Assembly (NCBI GenBank): GCA_022510425.1
Contig: JAFLTO010000011.1
Span: 32,788 to 96,787 of the forward strand
Direction: 5' to 3'
DNA: 64,000 nt
From: Muribaculaceae bacterium
GTDB taxonomy: Bacteria; Bacteroidota; Bacteroidia; Bacteroidales; Muribaculaceae
Shown here piece after piece: positions 18,953-28,763 of this stretch; positions within the stretch are counted from its first letter, which is position 1; every line of letters begins with the position of its first letter. Both the position numbers and the translations under genes were made by a program. The notes under the pieces were generated by a model. The model had not been told where the DNA came from and searched no databases. It was given only the letters and a program-made list of their open reading frames with translations.

Positions 18953-20085
18953 AAGAAAAGACAGAAACTCCAGGAGGAGCACAAGGTAAACAAAGACCCA
19001 GAGTATTGGTGAGCGGTGGTGGTACGGGTGGCCATATCTTCCCGGCTCTATCCATTGCCGATGAACTACGCAGACGACTTGATGCTGAAATTTTATTCGT
19101 TGGGGCATCCGGACGTATGGAGATGACCAGAGTGCCGGAAGCAGGGTATAAAATTATAGGACTGCCGGTTGCTGGGTTCGACAGAAAACGGATTTGGAGA
19201 AATTTTAAGGTCATTGCCAAGTTACTCTCAAGTATGACAATGGCTAAAAAGATTATTAAAGATTTTAATCCGCAAATAGTTGTTGGAGTGGGTGGATATG
19301 CATCGGGGCCCGTGCTCAAAGAAGCCCAAAAGCGAAGAATACCAACTCTTATCCAGGAACAGAATTCTTATGCCGGAGTGACAAATAAATTATTGGCTAA
19401 GAAGGCAGATTCAATTTGTGTGGCCTACGATGACATGGATCGTTTTTTTCCTGCCGAGAAAATCGTGAAAACCGGAAATCCCATCCGTAAAAAATTGTTG
19501 GAAAAATCATTGACACGCAAGGAAGCGTTGGAATCATTCGGACTATCGCCGGACAAGAAGACTCTTTTGGTGGTTGGAGGAAGTCTGGGAGCTCTTACAA
19601 TAAACGAAAGTCTGGAAAAGGGCATAAAGGATATTGTCTCAAAAGGCATTCAGGTGATCTGGCAAACGGGGAAAAATTTTGACAACAGAGGTCCTGAAGC
19701 TTGTAAGGGTTTGAAAGGAGTAGTAGTTACCCAATTTATTTCCGATATGGGAGCAGCGTATAAGGGAGCCGATCTTGTGATATCAAGAGCTGGCGCAGCT
19801 TCTATAAGCGAATTGCAGGCTTTGGGAAAAGCAGTTATATTAGTGCCCTCTCCAAATGTGGCTGAAGATCATCAGACTCACAATGCCATGGCTCTTGTGA
19901 AACAAGGGGCAGCCGTTCTTGTGGCAGATGTTGAAGCAAGGAAACAACTTGTGCCAAAAGCATTGGAATTAATATCTGACATTAAGAAACTTGATGAAAT
20001 GTCGGTAAAAATATCCGCGATGGGCATCCATGACAGTGCTTTTAAAATTGGGGAAGAAGTGTGCAGGCTATTGAAAGCAAAATAA
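18949..20085 (+). CDS. murG: Lipid II synthase MurG (GT28)
   Basis: 378 residues. It transfers GlcNAc from UDP-GlcNAc to lipid I on the inner face of the cytoplasmic membrane. The N-terminal loop is VSGGGTGGHIFPALSIA (about 22-38), followed by GVGGYASGPVL, IQEQNSYAGVTNKLL and, in the C-terminal donor domain, VVGGSLGALTIN, SRAGAASISELQ and PSPNVAEDHQTHNA. The first 17 residues are a polar extension. ATGA overlap with ftsW and a 3-bp gap to murC. Confidence 0.95.
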   Translation: MKEKTETPGGAQGKQRPRVLVSGGGTGGHIFPALSIADELRRRLDAEILFVGASGRMEMTRVPEAGYKIIGLPVAGFDRKRIWRNFKVIAKLLSSMTMAKKIIKDFNPQIVVGVGGYASGPVLKEAQKRRIPTLIQEQNSYAGVTNKLLAKKADSICVAYDDMDRFFPAEKIVKTGNPIRKKLLEKSLTRKEALESFGLSPDKKTLLVVGGSLGALTINESLEKGIKDIVSKGIQVIWQTGKNFDNRGPEACKGLKGVVVTQFISDMGAAYKGADLVISRAGAASISELQALGKAVILVPSPNVAEDHQTHNAMALVKQGAAVLVADVEARKQLVPKALELISDIKKLDEMSVKISAMGIHDSAFKIGEEVCRLLKAK

Positions 20086-20088
20086 ACA

Positions 20089-21486
20089 ATGGAGGAAGAA
20101 AATAAGGAACTAAATAAATATAAAAGGGCTTATTTTGTGGGAGCCGGAGGTATCGGGATGGCTAATCTCGAAAGATATCTAATGCAGAATGGTTTTGAAA
20201 TAGCGGGCTATGACAAGACCCCGTCACAACTTACTTCACAACTTGCTAATGAAGGAGTGAAACTTACCTTCATTGATGAGGAGACAGAGATTCCTGAAGA
20301 ATTTAAAAATTCTGAAGAAACTTTGGTAGTTTACACTCCTGCCGTTCCTCACGACAGCCCTATTTTAAATTGGTTTAAAAACAACGGATTTAACGTTGTG
20401 AAAAGATCGGAACTCTTAGGAAAGATAACCCGATCCGGCAAGAGTATCTGTGTGGCAGGTTCGCATGGCAAGACCACCACGTGCAGCATGATAGCCAATA
20501 TTCTCAGGAATTCTCACTTGGGTTGCAATGCTTTTTTAGGAGGAATATTGAGGAACACAGGCAGTAATTTAGTGATGTGTCAAGGTTCCGAATGGAGCGT
20601 GATAGAAGCGGATGAATATGATAGAAGTTTCCATAGATTAAATCCAACTATAGCTGTTGTGACCTCTGTCGACCCGGATCATTTAGATATATATGGGGAT
20701 GAGAAAGGCTATTTGGAAGGATTCGCACATTTCACGTCCCTAATAAAAGAGGGGGGAACTTTACTTGTTCACACGGGTTTGAAGCTACGGCCTGATTTAA
20801 AACCTCAGGTTAAGGAAATGACCTACAGTGGAAGCGGAATGGGAGAATGGCATGCTGAAGACATTACATTTGGGAAAGGAACAATTACCTTCACACTTGT
20901 AGGTCCCGGAATAAGAATTGAAGGGATGGAGCCGGGTGTGCCGGTAGAAATCAATATCGACAATGCCGTGGCTGCGGCTGCTGCTTGTCTCACAGCAGGA
21001 GCTACTCCTGAAGAAGTGAAAAAAGGACTCAAGGAATTCAAGGGGGCAAAAAGACGGTTTGAAGTCATAATGGACGGGAAAGACGGTAAACCAATAATGA
21101 TTGATGATTATGCCCATAGCCCTAATGAAGTGAAGGCATCAATTATGTCGGTAAAAAAACTTTATCCCGAAAAAAAACTCACTGTGATTTTCCAGCCTCA
21201 TCTTTATAGCCGCACAAGAGATTTTGCCCCGGATTTTGCAGAGGCATTGTCGGAAGCTGATGAGGTGATAATGCCCGAAATTTATCCTGCCAGAGAATTG
21301 CCAATCCCCGGTGTGGATTCCAATTTAATACTGAAGGATGTGGTTTGTGAGTCAAAAACTTATTGCGAAAGAAAAGATTTGCTGAATCTGATAAAAAAAC
21401 GTAATTTTGACATAGTTATGACACTTGGAGCTGCAGATATAGATGTGCTTATACCAAGTATTGTGGAAATCCTGCAGGAGAGATAA
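20089..21486 (+). CDS. murC: UDP-N-acetylmuramate:L-alanine ligase MurC
   Basis: 465 residues, the first Mur ligase of the pathway. The N-terminal motif is FVGAGGIGMANLERYL; the ATP loop is GSHGKTTTCSMIA near residue 123; further blocks are EADEYDRSFHRL, DPDHLDIYGD, DDYAHSPNEVKA and FQPHLYSRTRDF. No ddl gene follows it, unlike in many dcw clusters. Confidence 0.95.
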   Translation: MEEENKELNKYKRAYFVGAGGIGMANLERYLMQNGFEIAGYDKTPSQLTSQLANEGVKLTFIDEETEIPEEFKNSEETLVVYTPAVPHDSPILNWFKNNGFNVVKRSELLGKITRSGKSICVAGSHGKTTTCSMIANILRNSHLGCNAFLGGILRNTGSNLVMCQGSEWSVIEADEYDRSFHRLNPTIAVVTSVDPDHLDIYGDEKGYLEGFAHFTSLIKEGGTLLVHTGLKLRPDLKPQVKEMTYSGSGMGEWHAEDITFGKGTITFTLVGPGIRIEGMEPGVPVEINIDNAVAAAAACLTAGATPEEVKKGLKEFKGAKRRFEVIMDGKDGKPIMIDDYAHSPNEVKASIMSVKKLYPEKKLTVIFQPHLYSRTRDFAPDFAEALSEADEVIMPEIYPARELPIPGVDSNLILKDVVCESKTYCERKDLLNLIKKRNFDIVMTLGAADIDVLIPSIVEILQER

Positions 21487-21496
21487 GAATAAAGAA

Positions 21497-22330
21497 ATGG
21501 TTAAGAAGATACTTGGATGGGTTATTCTGGTGGTGCTTGTGGCCTACGTTGTGTGTGCCGCAATATGGGCACACGCTGAAGCCGCGAAAAATTCATGCAA
21601 GGGCATCGAGATTCAAATAGTGGAGAACAATGCCACTGATTCAGTGACAAGAAAGGGTATCATGGCTGAGATTGACAGATATCCTGAAAAATTAATAGGA
21701 AAAGAGATTCCCACAATAGATACGAGAAAACTGGAGCAACACCTTAAAAAATATCCTCAGTTTGAAGATGTTGTTTGTAATTTTACCCCGACCGGAATCC
21801 TGAATGTAAAGGTGACCCCTATGGTGCCAGAACTACGAGTATTTGAAGACTCCTCAAGTTATTATATCAATAAAGACGGGAAAAGGATGGCATCTAAAGC
21901 CACATTCTTTGTTGATGTGCCGGTGGTGAGCGGGAAATTTAACGATGGTTTCTCTCCTAAAGAGCTTCTGCCGGTGACCCGTTTTGTAGCAGCCGATCCG
22001 GTGTTAAGTAAACTTGTGGGGATGATACATGCGGATGATTCCGATAACATAATACTGATACCCCGAATACATGGTCATGTAATCAATTTTGGCGATACCA
22101 ACAGGCTTGTGGAAAAAAAGAAGGCTTTGATGGCCGTCTACCGGAAGGTGCTTCCCTATAAAGGATGGGAAGAATACGACACCATATCGGTGAAATTCAG
22201 GGGTCAAGTTGTAGCAACCAGAAGGAATAAGGGCAATCAACTGCCTCAAAAAGTGGAATATGCAGAGACAGATATGGAAGATGCGACACTTCCGGATTTA
22301 ACATACACAGAAAATCAAAACAATGAGTGA
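21497..22330 (+). CDS. ftsQ: Cell division protein FtsQ-like
   Basis: 277 residues from the ATG at 21497, 10 bp after murC. An in-frame ATG at 21443 lies inside murC and would add a non-hydrophobic tail, so the later start is chosen. One N-terminal membrane segment (about 6-26) is followed by a periplasmic region resembling POTRA and FtsQ beta domains. Similarity to proteobacterial FtsQ is low; position between murC and ftsA and topology carry the call. The end overlaps ftsA by 8 bp. Confidence 0.85.
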   Translation: MVKKILGWVILVVLVAYVVCAAIWAHAEAAKNSCKGIEIQIVENNATDSVTRKGIMAEIDRYPEKLIGKEIPTIDTRKLEQHLKKYPQFEDVVCNFTPTGILNVKVTPMVPELRVFEDSSSYYINKDGKRMASKATFFVDVPVVSGKFNDGFSPKELLPVTRFVAADPVLSKLVGMIHADDSDNIILIPRIHGHVINFGDTNRLVEKKKALMAVYRKVLPYKGWEEYDTISVKFRGQVVATRRNKGNQLPQKVEYAETDMEDATLPDLTYTENQNNE

Positions 22331-23654
22331 AAGATATATAGCGGCTATTGAAGTAAGTTCTTCCAAAATTGTGGCAGCCATAGGTAAAACCAAAGGCACG
22401 GGCCATCTGGATGTGATTGCGGTGGAACATGAGCCCACCGGCGAGGGAGGTGTGAGGTACGGAATAATTCAGAATCTTGAGGAAACCTCATTGGCTGTTT
22501 CAAGAATATTTTATCGTCTGGAACAGAGAACCTCGATTCATCCCCGTAAAATCAAGAGTGTGATTGTGGGATTGGGAGGAAGATCTCTAAAGAATATCAC
22601 TAAGGAAGTGTCTTTAAGTTTACCGGAAGACACTGAAATCACAGATGAAATTTTGGAAAGGCTTCATGAGCAGGCCATTCATTCTGCGATTGAAAATACT
22701 CTCGAGGTGGTGGATGCCGTGCCCAGGGTCTTCAAGGTTGGCAATTCACAGACATCTTCTCCCAAGGGTATGATCGGGAATCATATCAGCGGTGTTTTCG
22801 ATCTGATCGTATGCCGTCCGGAACTTAAAAGAAATATTAAACGCACCATCACCGATAAACTTCACTTGGAAGTTGACGGTTTTATCGTTACAGCGATGGC
22901 TACAGGACACCTAATTCTCACTCCTGAAGAGAAGAGGCTCGGGTGTATGCTCGTGGATATGGGAGCAGAGACCACAACGGTCACAATCTACCAAAAAGGT
23001 GCTCTGCATTATTTCGCCACGATTCCGATGGGAGGAAGAAATATCTCACGAGATATAGCCTCACTTGGTGTGGTGGATACAAAGGCTGAGGAAATCAAAA
23101 TAACCTCAGGGAATGCCATGGCGGAAAACAATGTGCCCAATCTCGTGATAAACGGACTTAAGCTATCCGACATATCGAATCTGGTGGTGGCAAGAAGTGA
23201 AGAGATTGTGGCAAATATAATAGCCCAGTTGGAATATGCCGGTGTCAAGGATTCAGAATTGCAAGGTGGAATTGTTTGTATAGGAGGCGGTTTCAGGATG
23301 AAAGGTCTTCTGGAACTTCTTGAATTAGAAAGCAACCTCCCCGTGAGAAGAGGCATCTTGCCTGAATATGTGAGAATTGAAGACACTCGTGCAAATGGTG
23401 TGGAGATGGCTGAGGTGGCAAGTGTGCTTTATGCCGGTGCCACTTTGACAGAAAAAGAATCTCTGTATATGCCGGAACGTATGGCCATGCCGGTTAATGG
23501 AGTTTTACCTCTCGATCCTGACGAAGAAGAAGAAAAGCCCACTAAAAAACCCCAGTTCACCAATAAGCCTAAAGGTAATCTATTTGAAAAATGGGGGAAA
23601 AGTCTGGGCAAACTTTTCAGTGGCAATGAAGATGATGATACAGAATTAATATAA
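22323..23654 (+). CDS. ftsA: Cell division protein FtsA
   Basis: 443 residues, actin-like ATPase that tethers FtsZ to the membrane. The phosphate-1 region is IAAIEVSSSKIVAAIG; phosphate-2 is CMLVDMGAETTTVTIY; the adenosine motif is IVCIGGGFRMKGLLEL. The C-terminal segment FEKWGKSLGKLFSG is amphipathic and suits the membrane-targeting helix, followed by an acidic tail. Overlaps the end of ftsQ. Confidence 0.95.
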   Translation: MSERYIAAIEVSSSKIVAAIGKTKGTGHLDVIAVEHEPTGEGGVRYGIIQNLEETSLAVSRIFYRLEQRTSIHPRKIKSVIVGLGGRSLKNITKEVSLSLPEDTEITDEILERLHEQAIHSAIENTLEVVDAVPRVFKVGNSQTSSPKGMIGNHISGVFDLIVCRPELKRNIKRTITDKLHLEVDGFIVTAMATGHLILTPEEKRLGCMLVDMGAETTTVTIYQKGALHYFATIPMGGRNISRDIASLGVVDTKAEEIKITSGNAMAENNVPNLVINGLKLSDISNLVVARSEEIVANIIAQLEYAGVKDSELQGGIVCIGGGFRMKGLLELLELESNLPVRRGILPEYVRIEDTRANGVEMAEVASVLYAGATLTEKESLYMPERMAMPVNGVLPLDPDEEEEKPTKKPQFTNKPKGNLFEKWGKSLGKLFSGNEDDDTELI

Positions 23655-23726
23655 TAAATCCGGGATTAGGGATTTAGGAGAAGGAATTAAGAAGTTAGAG
23701 TTAGCACTTACAACACAACTAAGTAG

Positions 23727-25097
23727 ATGCAAGATAATTTAGATATGATTCAGCCCTTGGAAGAGGCAAGTTACGTGGATACTGACGCTCCCCTGATCAA
23801 AGTGATTGGAGTGGGAGGAGGCGGCAGCAACGCAGTCAATTATATGTACAACCAGAAAATTCCAAAAGTAAGGTTTGTGGTTTGCAACACCGACCGTCAG
23901 CATTTGGAAGACTCACCCGTGCCTTATAGGGTTTTGTTAGGCGAAAATATCACCCAGGGACGCGGAGCCGGCAATAAACCCGATGTGGGTAAAAAATGTG
24001 CTGAGGCAAGCGCTGATTCAATTAAAGAACTTTTTACTGATGGCACTGAAATGGTTTTCATCACTGCCGGGATGGGAGGTGGCACCGGCACGGGTGCGGC
24101 CCCGGTGGTGGCTAAGCTGGCCAAAGAAGCAGGGATGCTGACAATCGGAATTGTGACTGTGCCATTTATGTTTGAGGGGGAACAAAAGATCATAAAGGCT
24201 ATCAACGGAGCCAAGGAAATGAGAGAACATGTGGATGCCTTGCTGCTAATCAACAATGAAAATCTCATAGAATTATATCCGGACCTCAATTTTTTCAATG
24301 CTTTTGAAAAAGCAGACGACACTCTTGCCAACGCAGCCAGAAGTGTCTCAGAAATCATTTCTGAGCGCTGCTACATAAACGTGGATTTTGAAGATGTGAG
24401 AACCACTTTGAAAGACAGTGGCACTGCAATTATTTCCACAGCATATGGTGAAGGTGAGCACCGCCTCTCAGATGCTATTCACAATGCTCTTCATTCTCCT
24501 CTCCTAAAGAAGCATGATATCTATACCTCTAAAAGACTGCTCCTTAAGTTTGCTTGTTCCCGTCAGTCACAAAATGCTCTTAAGGCTCAGGAACTGGGTG
24601 AAATAAATCATTTCACCTCCAAGCTTCCGGAAGGTATTGACGTAAAATGGGGTGTAGCCGATGATCCTTCTTTGGGCGATAAGGTCAGAGTTACCGTCTT
24701 GGCTTCAGGGTTTGATGTCTCCATTAGAGAAGATAAAAAAGAAGAGAAAGTTATTGTTTTCGAGGGCGACACCAAAACCAAGGATAACAGGGATGCCAAG
24801 ACAAAGAACGATGATTCAAATAAAATTGCGGAAATATATGGCACCGATAAGGTGATGAAGCAGAAAAGAAATGCCGCAAAGATGAAATATGCTGTCTTGA
24901 CTCCAGGTCAGTTCGACGATTTCGAAGTGATCACTCTGATTGAAAATTCTCCTACTTTCACGAGAGCTCCCAGATTTAACGAAGAACTAAAAAAGGTGTC
25001 GGAAACGGCAGGAGGATATCCGGAACCGATTATGCGTGATAAAGAGACTACAGAAAATAAAAACACAAGGACAATATCCTTCGGAGATACCGATTAG
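23727..25097 (+). CDS. ftsZ: Cell division GTPase FtsZ
   Basis: 456 residues, tubulin-like GTPase that forms the Z ring. GVGGGGSNAVNYM (about 28-40) and the tubulin signature GMGGGTGTGAAPVVA (about 114-128) are intact, with NVDFEDVRTTLKDSGTA as the T7 loop. The C-terminal third after about residue 330 is a charged linker; the tail (TRTISFGDTD) is the likely partner-binding peptide but does not match the proteobacterial consensus. Last member of the dcw run, 72 bp after ftsA. Confidence 0.96.
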   Translation: MQDNLDMIQPLEEASYVDTDAPLIKVIGVGGGGSNAVNYMYNQKIPKVRFVVCNTDRQHLEDSPVPYRVLLGENITQGRGAGNKPDVGKKCAEASADSIKELFTDGTEMVFITAGMGGGTGTGAAPVVAKLAKEAGMLTIGIVTVPFMFEGEQKIIKAINGAKEMREHVDALLLINNENLIELYPDLNFFNAFEKADDTLANAARSVSEIISERCYINVDFEDVRTTLKDSGTAIISTAYGEGEHRLSDAIHNALHSPLLKKHDIYTSKRLLLKFACSRQSQNALKAQELGEINHFTSKLPEGIDVKWGVADDPSLGDKVRVTVLASGFDVSIREDKKEEKVIVFEGDTKTKDNRDAKTKNDDSNKIAEIYGTDKVMKQKRNAAKMKYAVLTPGQFDDFEVITLIENSPTFTRAPRFNEELKKVSETAGGYPEPIMRDKETTENKNTRTISFGDTD

Positions 25098-25128
25098 ATA
25101 ATTCTGTCTGAATAATAATAACCATTTT

Positions 25129-26730
25129 ATGAAACAAGATAAATTCCGGATGGTCGCCAAGACTTTCGAAGGTCTTGAGGATGTACTCCGGGACGAACTG
25201 ATAGATCTTGGCGCTGAAAACGTTGAGATGGGCAACCGTATGGTGTCGTTTGAAGGCGACCTGGAAATGATGTATAAGGCTAACTTGTGTTGCCGCACGG
25301 CTTTGAGAATTTTGAAGCCCATCGTTATGTTTAATGCAGATTCCACTGACGAATTGTATGATTATCTGCGAGATCTTGACTGGGAAGAGTTTATGGATGC
25401 CAACACAACTTTCTCTGTTGACTCAACAGTTTATAGCGATGGGTTCAGTCATTCTAAATTTGTTACCTATAGAGTCAAAGACGCAATAGTGGATCATTTC
25501 AGAGATAAAGACGGTTCAAGGCCTTCCATTAGACTTGAAGGCGCCGATCTTCAGCTCAATGTGCACATTTCGGGAGACAGAGTGACCGTATCGCTCGATT
25601 CAAGCGGAGAGCCCCTTTATAAGAGAGGTTACAGAGAAGCACAAACGGAAGCGCCAATCAATGAAGTGTTGGCAGCCGGTATTATCCTCAAAAGCGGATG
25701 GAGAGGGGATTCAGATTTCCTTGACCCTATGTGCGGTTCAGGAACTTTCCTTATAGAAGCCGCTTTGATTGCCGCTAATATTAATCCCGGTATTTATCGT
25801 GAAAGTTTCGCTTTCGAAAAATGGAAAGATTTCGACAAAGATCTCTTTGAGGAACTTTACAACGATGATTCCGGAGAAAGAGAATTCAACTATAAGATTT
25901 TCGGCGGTGACAAAGACCCGGATGCGATTGCTGTGGCTCGAAAGAATATAAAGGGTGCCAGAGTCGAGGAAATGGTTGAACTGAGATGTTGCCCACTCAC
26001 TGATTGGGAAGCTGATACGGCTGAGGGTATTATTGTGACAAATCCTCCTTATGGAGAGAGACTCCGTCCTGACAACCTTAATATGCTATATAAGGAAATA
26101 GGCTCTACGCTCAAGAACAATTTCCAAGGTTGGCATGCATGGATCATCGGTTATCATGAAGACCAAATGAAAGAAATAGGCCTTAAACCTTCTGTGAAAA
26201 TCCCTCTAAACAATGGGAAACTTGAATGTACGCTCAGAGAATATGTAATGTTTGACGGTGCTTATTCTCAATTCCGGGCTGAGGGTGGAAGTGTGGCAAG
26301 CGATGCTTCCGAAAAACGTAAGGCGGAAGGGCCTCGTAAAGTCCGTCATATCTCCGATGATGAATGGAGAAAAGACAGCAGGAAATTCAATCGTGACAAC
26401 GGAATGAAGGAAAAGCTTCACGGACATTCTAAAGGAAGGGCTGACAACCGCCAACGAGACGAAAGAAACAAATCAAGAGAAGACTATAGATTCAGAAACG
26501 AAGGGCCCGGAGATAAATTTAAGAAAGACAACAAGAACCACAAAGAATTCAAACGGAAAGACGAAGATTTCAAACGGAGAGACGAAAAGGATTTCCGTAG
26601 AAAAGAAGAGCGCAGAAGTAATATTTCATCAGTGTCATATAATCCACGGAATTCTAAAGGACCGAGCCTTCCTAAAGAGACGGAACAAGTGATAAATCCG
26701 GTTCACATTCGCAAAAGAAAAGGGAATTGA
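25129..26730 (+). CDS. THUMP-domain RNA methyltransferase (RlmK/RlmL N-terminal type) with a long charged tail
   Basis: 533 residues. An N-terminal THUMP domain (about 1-150, FRMVAKTFEGLEDVLRDEL) precedes an N6-adenine-type methyltransferase core with LDPMCGSGTFLIEAA near 200-214 and the catalytic NPPYGERL near 306-313. This pattern matches the N-terminal half of RlmKL that makes m2G2445 in 23S rRNA. The last 150 residues are low-complexity, rich in Lys, Arg, Asp and Glu (repeats such as FKRKDEDFKRRDEKDF), probably an RNA-binding tail. Located 31 bp after ftsZ. Confidence 0.88.
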   Translation: MKQDKFRMVAKTFEGLEDVLRDELIDLGAENVEMGNRMVSFEGDLEMMYKANLCCRTALRILKPIVMFNADSTDELYDYLRDLDWEEFMDANTTFSVDSTVYSDGFSHSKFVTYRVKDAIVDHFRDKDGSRPSIRLEGADLQLNVHISGDRVTVSLDSSGEPLYKRGYREAQTEAPINEVLAAGIILKSGWRGDSDFLDPMCGSGTFLIEAALIAANINPGIYRESFAFEKWKDFDKDLFEELYNDDSGEREFNYKIFGGDKDPDAIAVARKNIKGARVEEMVELRCCPLTDWEADTAEGIIVTNPPYGERLRPDNLNMLYKEIGSTLKNNFQGWHAWIIGYHEDQMKEIGLKPSVKIPLNNGKLECTLREYVMFDGAYSQFRAEGGSVASDASEKRKAEGPRKVRHISDDEWRKDSRKFNRDNGMKEKLHGHSKGRADNRQRDERNKSREDYRFRNEGPGDKFKKDNKNHKEFKRKDEDFKRRDEKDFRRKEERRSNISSVSYNPRNSKGPSLPKETEQVINPVHIRKRKGN

Positions 26731-26742
26731 ACTAATTCCTGA

Positions 26743-27726
26743 TTGGAAATGGAATGGAGCCTTAAGACAGGTATTGGAAAAACCGGCGTGGTGTTGGCGG
26801 CTTTGATTGCCATCGCCATGTGTGTTTTAAGCTTTCTCTTTCATCCGGTTGACATAGCTCCTATTCAATATGGTTTATGTCTCCCATCTCCCGACTCATG
26901 GAATTTTGATCCTCTATGGTCGTGGGTTGTCAATACGGTCTTGATAGGTCTGATTCCCTTGTTGACCTATCTGATAAATAAAAGTTATAACTTCATTCGC
27001 ACTACTGAACCGGTGTTCCAAGCCTTGATTCTGGTGATGGCGGCATCCAGTCCTTGGTTCACCCAGTCAATCAACACTTCTGTGTTATTATGCTTAGCCA
27101 ATGTGGTGTGTTTAGGAATAATTTTTGGGGCGTATCAAGCCGGGAATGCAACACAACATATGTTTACCTTAGGGGTAGTGGTAGGTATTGGATCTATGTT
27201 TCAGTATGCATTTCTACCCATGGCTATGGTGTATATGTTGTGGTCGCTTTTTATGAAAGTTCTAAGGATTAAGGAAACCTTGGCTTTTATTATAGGTATT
27301 CTTTGTCCTTATTGGATCACTTTGGGTACCGGATGGCTTAGATTATCCGATTTTCATTTTCCATCGATAACACCTCTATTCAACCTGACAGGAGATTTTT
27401 CAGAATTTTTTGTACTTTTAGCAGGAATAGCTTTGGCAGCTGGAATAGGTTTTATAATTACATTAATCAATTCCATAAAACTATATGCCGGGAATTCTAT
27501 GGTGAATGCCATGAATCTTTGTATATCTACTCTCGGTGGGGCATGCGTGGCTTGCATAATTGTAGATTATGACAATATCATGGCTTATGTGGTTTCTCTT
27601 TATTTAGCTTGCGCTCTTCAGATAGGAAATATCTGTGCCCTGTGGAATCCAAAGATGCCATGGCTAATTACGGCATTACCTGCTGCTTGCTACATCGGAA
27701 TATTTGTGTGTAGCATGATATTTTAA
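26743..27726 (+). CDS. Polytopic membrane protein of unknown function
   Basis: 327 residues with about 8-9 hydrophobic segments and no recognised motif. Its general form recalls the DUF6427-type membrane proteins of Bacteroidetes, but I cannot confirm this from sequence alone. It starts 12 bp after the RNA methyltransferase and ends 24 bp before pdxB, so it belongs to the same transcription unit. Function unknown. Confidence 0.75.
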   Translation: MEMEWSLKTGIGKTGVVLAALIAIAMCVLSFLFHPVDIAPIQYGLCLPSPDSWNFDPLWSWVVNTVLIGLIPLLTYLINKSYNFIRTTEPVFQALILVMAASSPWFTQSINTSVLLCLANVVCLGIIFGAYQAGNATQHMFTLGVVVGIGSMFQYAFLPMAMVYMLWSLFMKVLRIKETLAFIIGILCPYWITLGTGWLRLSDFHFPSITPLFNLTGDFSEFFVLLAGIALAAGIGFIITLINSIKLYAGNSMVNAMNLCISTLGGACVACIIVDYDNIMAYVVSLYLACALQIGNICALWNPKMPWLITALPAACYIGIFVCSMIF

Positions 27727-27750
27727 GAATAAGTTGACCACTTATATGAC

Positions 27751-28761
27751 ATGAAAATTGTAGTAGACAGCGCCATACCCTTCATTAAAGACCGTTTCCC
27801 CAAGGAAATTGAAGTGCTATATCGCGATGGAAAAAGTATCTCCGCTGATGATGTAAGAGATGCCCAAGCCCTTATTGTAAGAACCAGAACTAAATGTGAC
27901 GAAACTTTACTTGGAGGGTCAAAAGTTAAACTCATAGCTACTGCAACAATCGGCAAAGATCATATAGATATTCCATGGTGTGAATCAAAAGGCATCAAGG
28001 TGATAAGTTCTCCCGGTTGCAATGCTCCCGGAGTGGCACAATATGTTTTTTCTTCACTTTTTAAAACGGGTTTTAATCTTGATAAAGATACCCTTGGAAT
28101 AATCGGATATGGAAATGTTGGTTCAATAGTGGGGGAGTGGGCCAAAAAAATGGGTATAAAGACACTTATAAATGACCCCCCGAGAGAAAATAAAGGACTT
28201 GCTGACATCAGTTATAAAAGCCTCGAAGAAGTATTGAAAAAAAGCGATGCAGTCACCTTGCACATCCCTTTTACAAAATATGGAGAATATCCCACATATA
28301 AATTAATTGGAGAGAAAGAATTGGGATTGATGAAACCGGGATCAATCTTGATAAACACATCACGAGGTGGAGTGGTGGAGGAAAAATTCCTTAAAGATTC
28401 TTTGAAACAAAGAAATATTAAGGCTATTATCGATGTCTGGGAAAAGGAACCTGATATTGATTTTGAATTGCTTGAACTTTCTTCCATCTCTACACCTCAC
28501 ATAGCCGGATATTCAGCCGAGGGAAAAATGCGAGCAACTCGAATGGTGCTGGAGGGGATTAAAGATTTCTTTGCGATGCCCGTTGATCTTGACGGGCTGG
28601 AATGTTTACCAAATTCCGAATTGGAAATCTCAAGATCTTTAATCGAACTTTCTTACGACCCCCGAAAAGATAGCGAAAAACTTAAAGAAAACCCTTCGCA
28701 GTTTGAAAATCTCAGGAATGAATATTATTATCGACGGGAGCCTCTTTTCTATAATCTTTAA
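27751..28761 (+). CDS. pdxB: 4-phosphoerythronate dehydrogenase PdxB
   Basis: 336 residues, D-2-hydroxyacid dehydrogenase fold. The NAD loop is GIIGYGNVGSIVGEWA (about 113-128). Catalytic positions are in INTSRGGVVEE (Arg), VWEKEPDID (Glu) and TPHIAGYSAEGK (His). The GYSAEGK form and the short C-terminal domain are those of PdxB, which oxidises 4-phospho-D-erythronate in the DXP-dependent vitamin B6 pathway. Two bases separate its stop from the next ATG. Confidence 0.9.
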   Translation: MKIVVDSAIPFIKDRFPKEIEVLYRDGKSISADDVRDAQALIVRTRTKCDETLLGGSKVKLIATATIGKDHIDIPWCESKGIKVISSPGCNAPGVAQYVFSSLFKTGFNLDKDTLGIIGYGNVGSIVGEWAKKMGIKTLINDPPRENKGLADISYKSLEEVLKKSDAVTLHIPFTKYGEYPTYKLIGEKELGLMKPGSILINTSRGGVVEEKFLKDSLKQRNIKAIIDVWEKEPDIDFELLELSSISTPHIAGYSAEGKMRATRMVLEGIKDFFAMPVDLDGLECLPNSELEISRSLIELSYDPRKDSEKLKENPSQFENLRNEYYYRREPLFYNL

Positions 28762-28763
28762 AC

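Noticed and set aside
23924..24358. 144-codon minus-strand frame opposite ftsZ
   Set aside because: Shadow frame inside a conserved gene.
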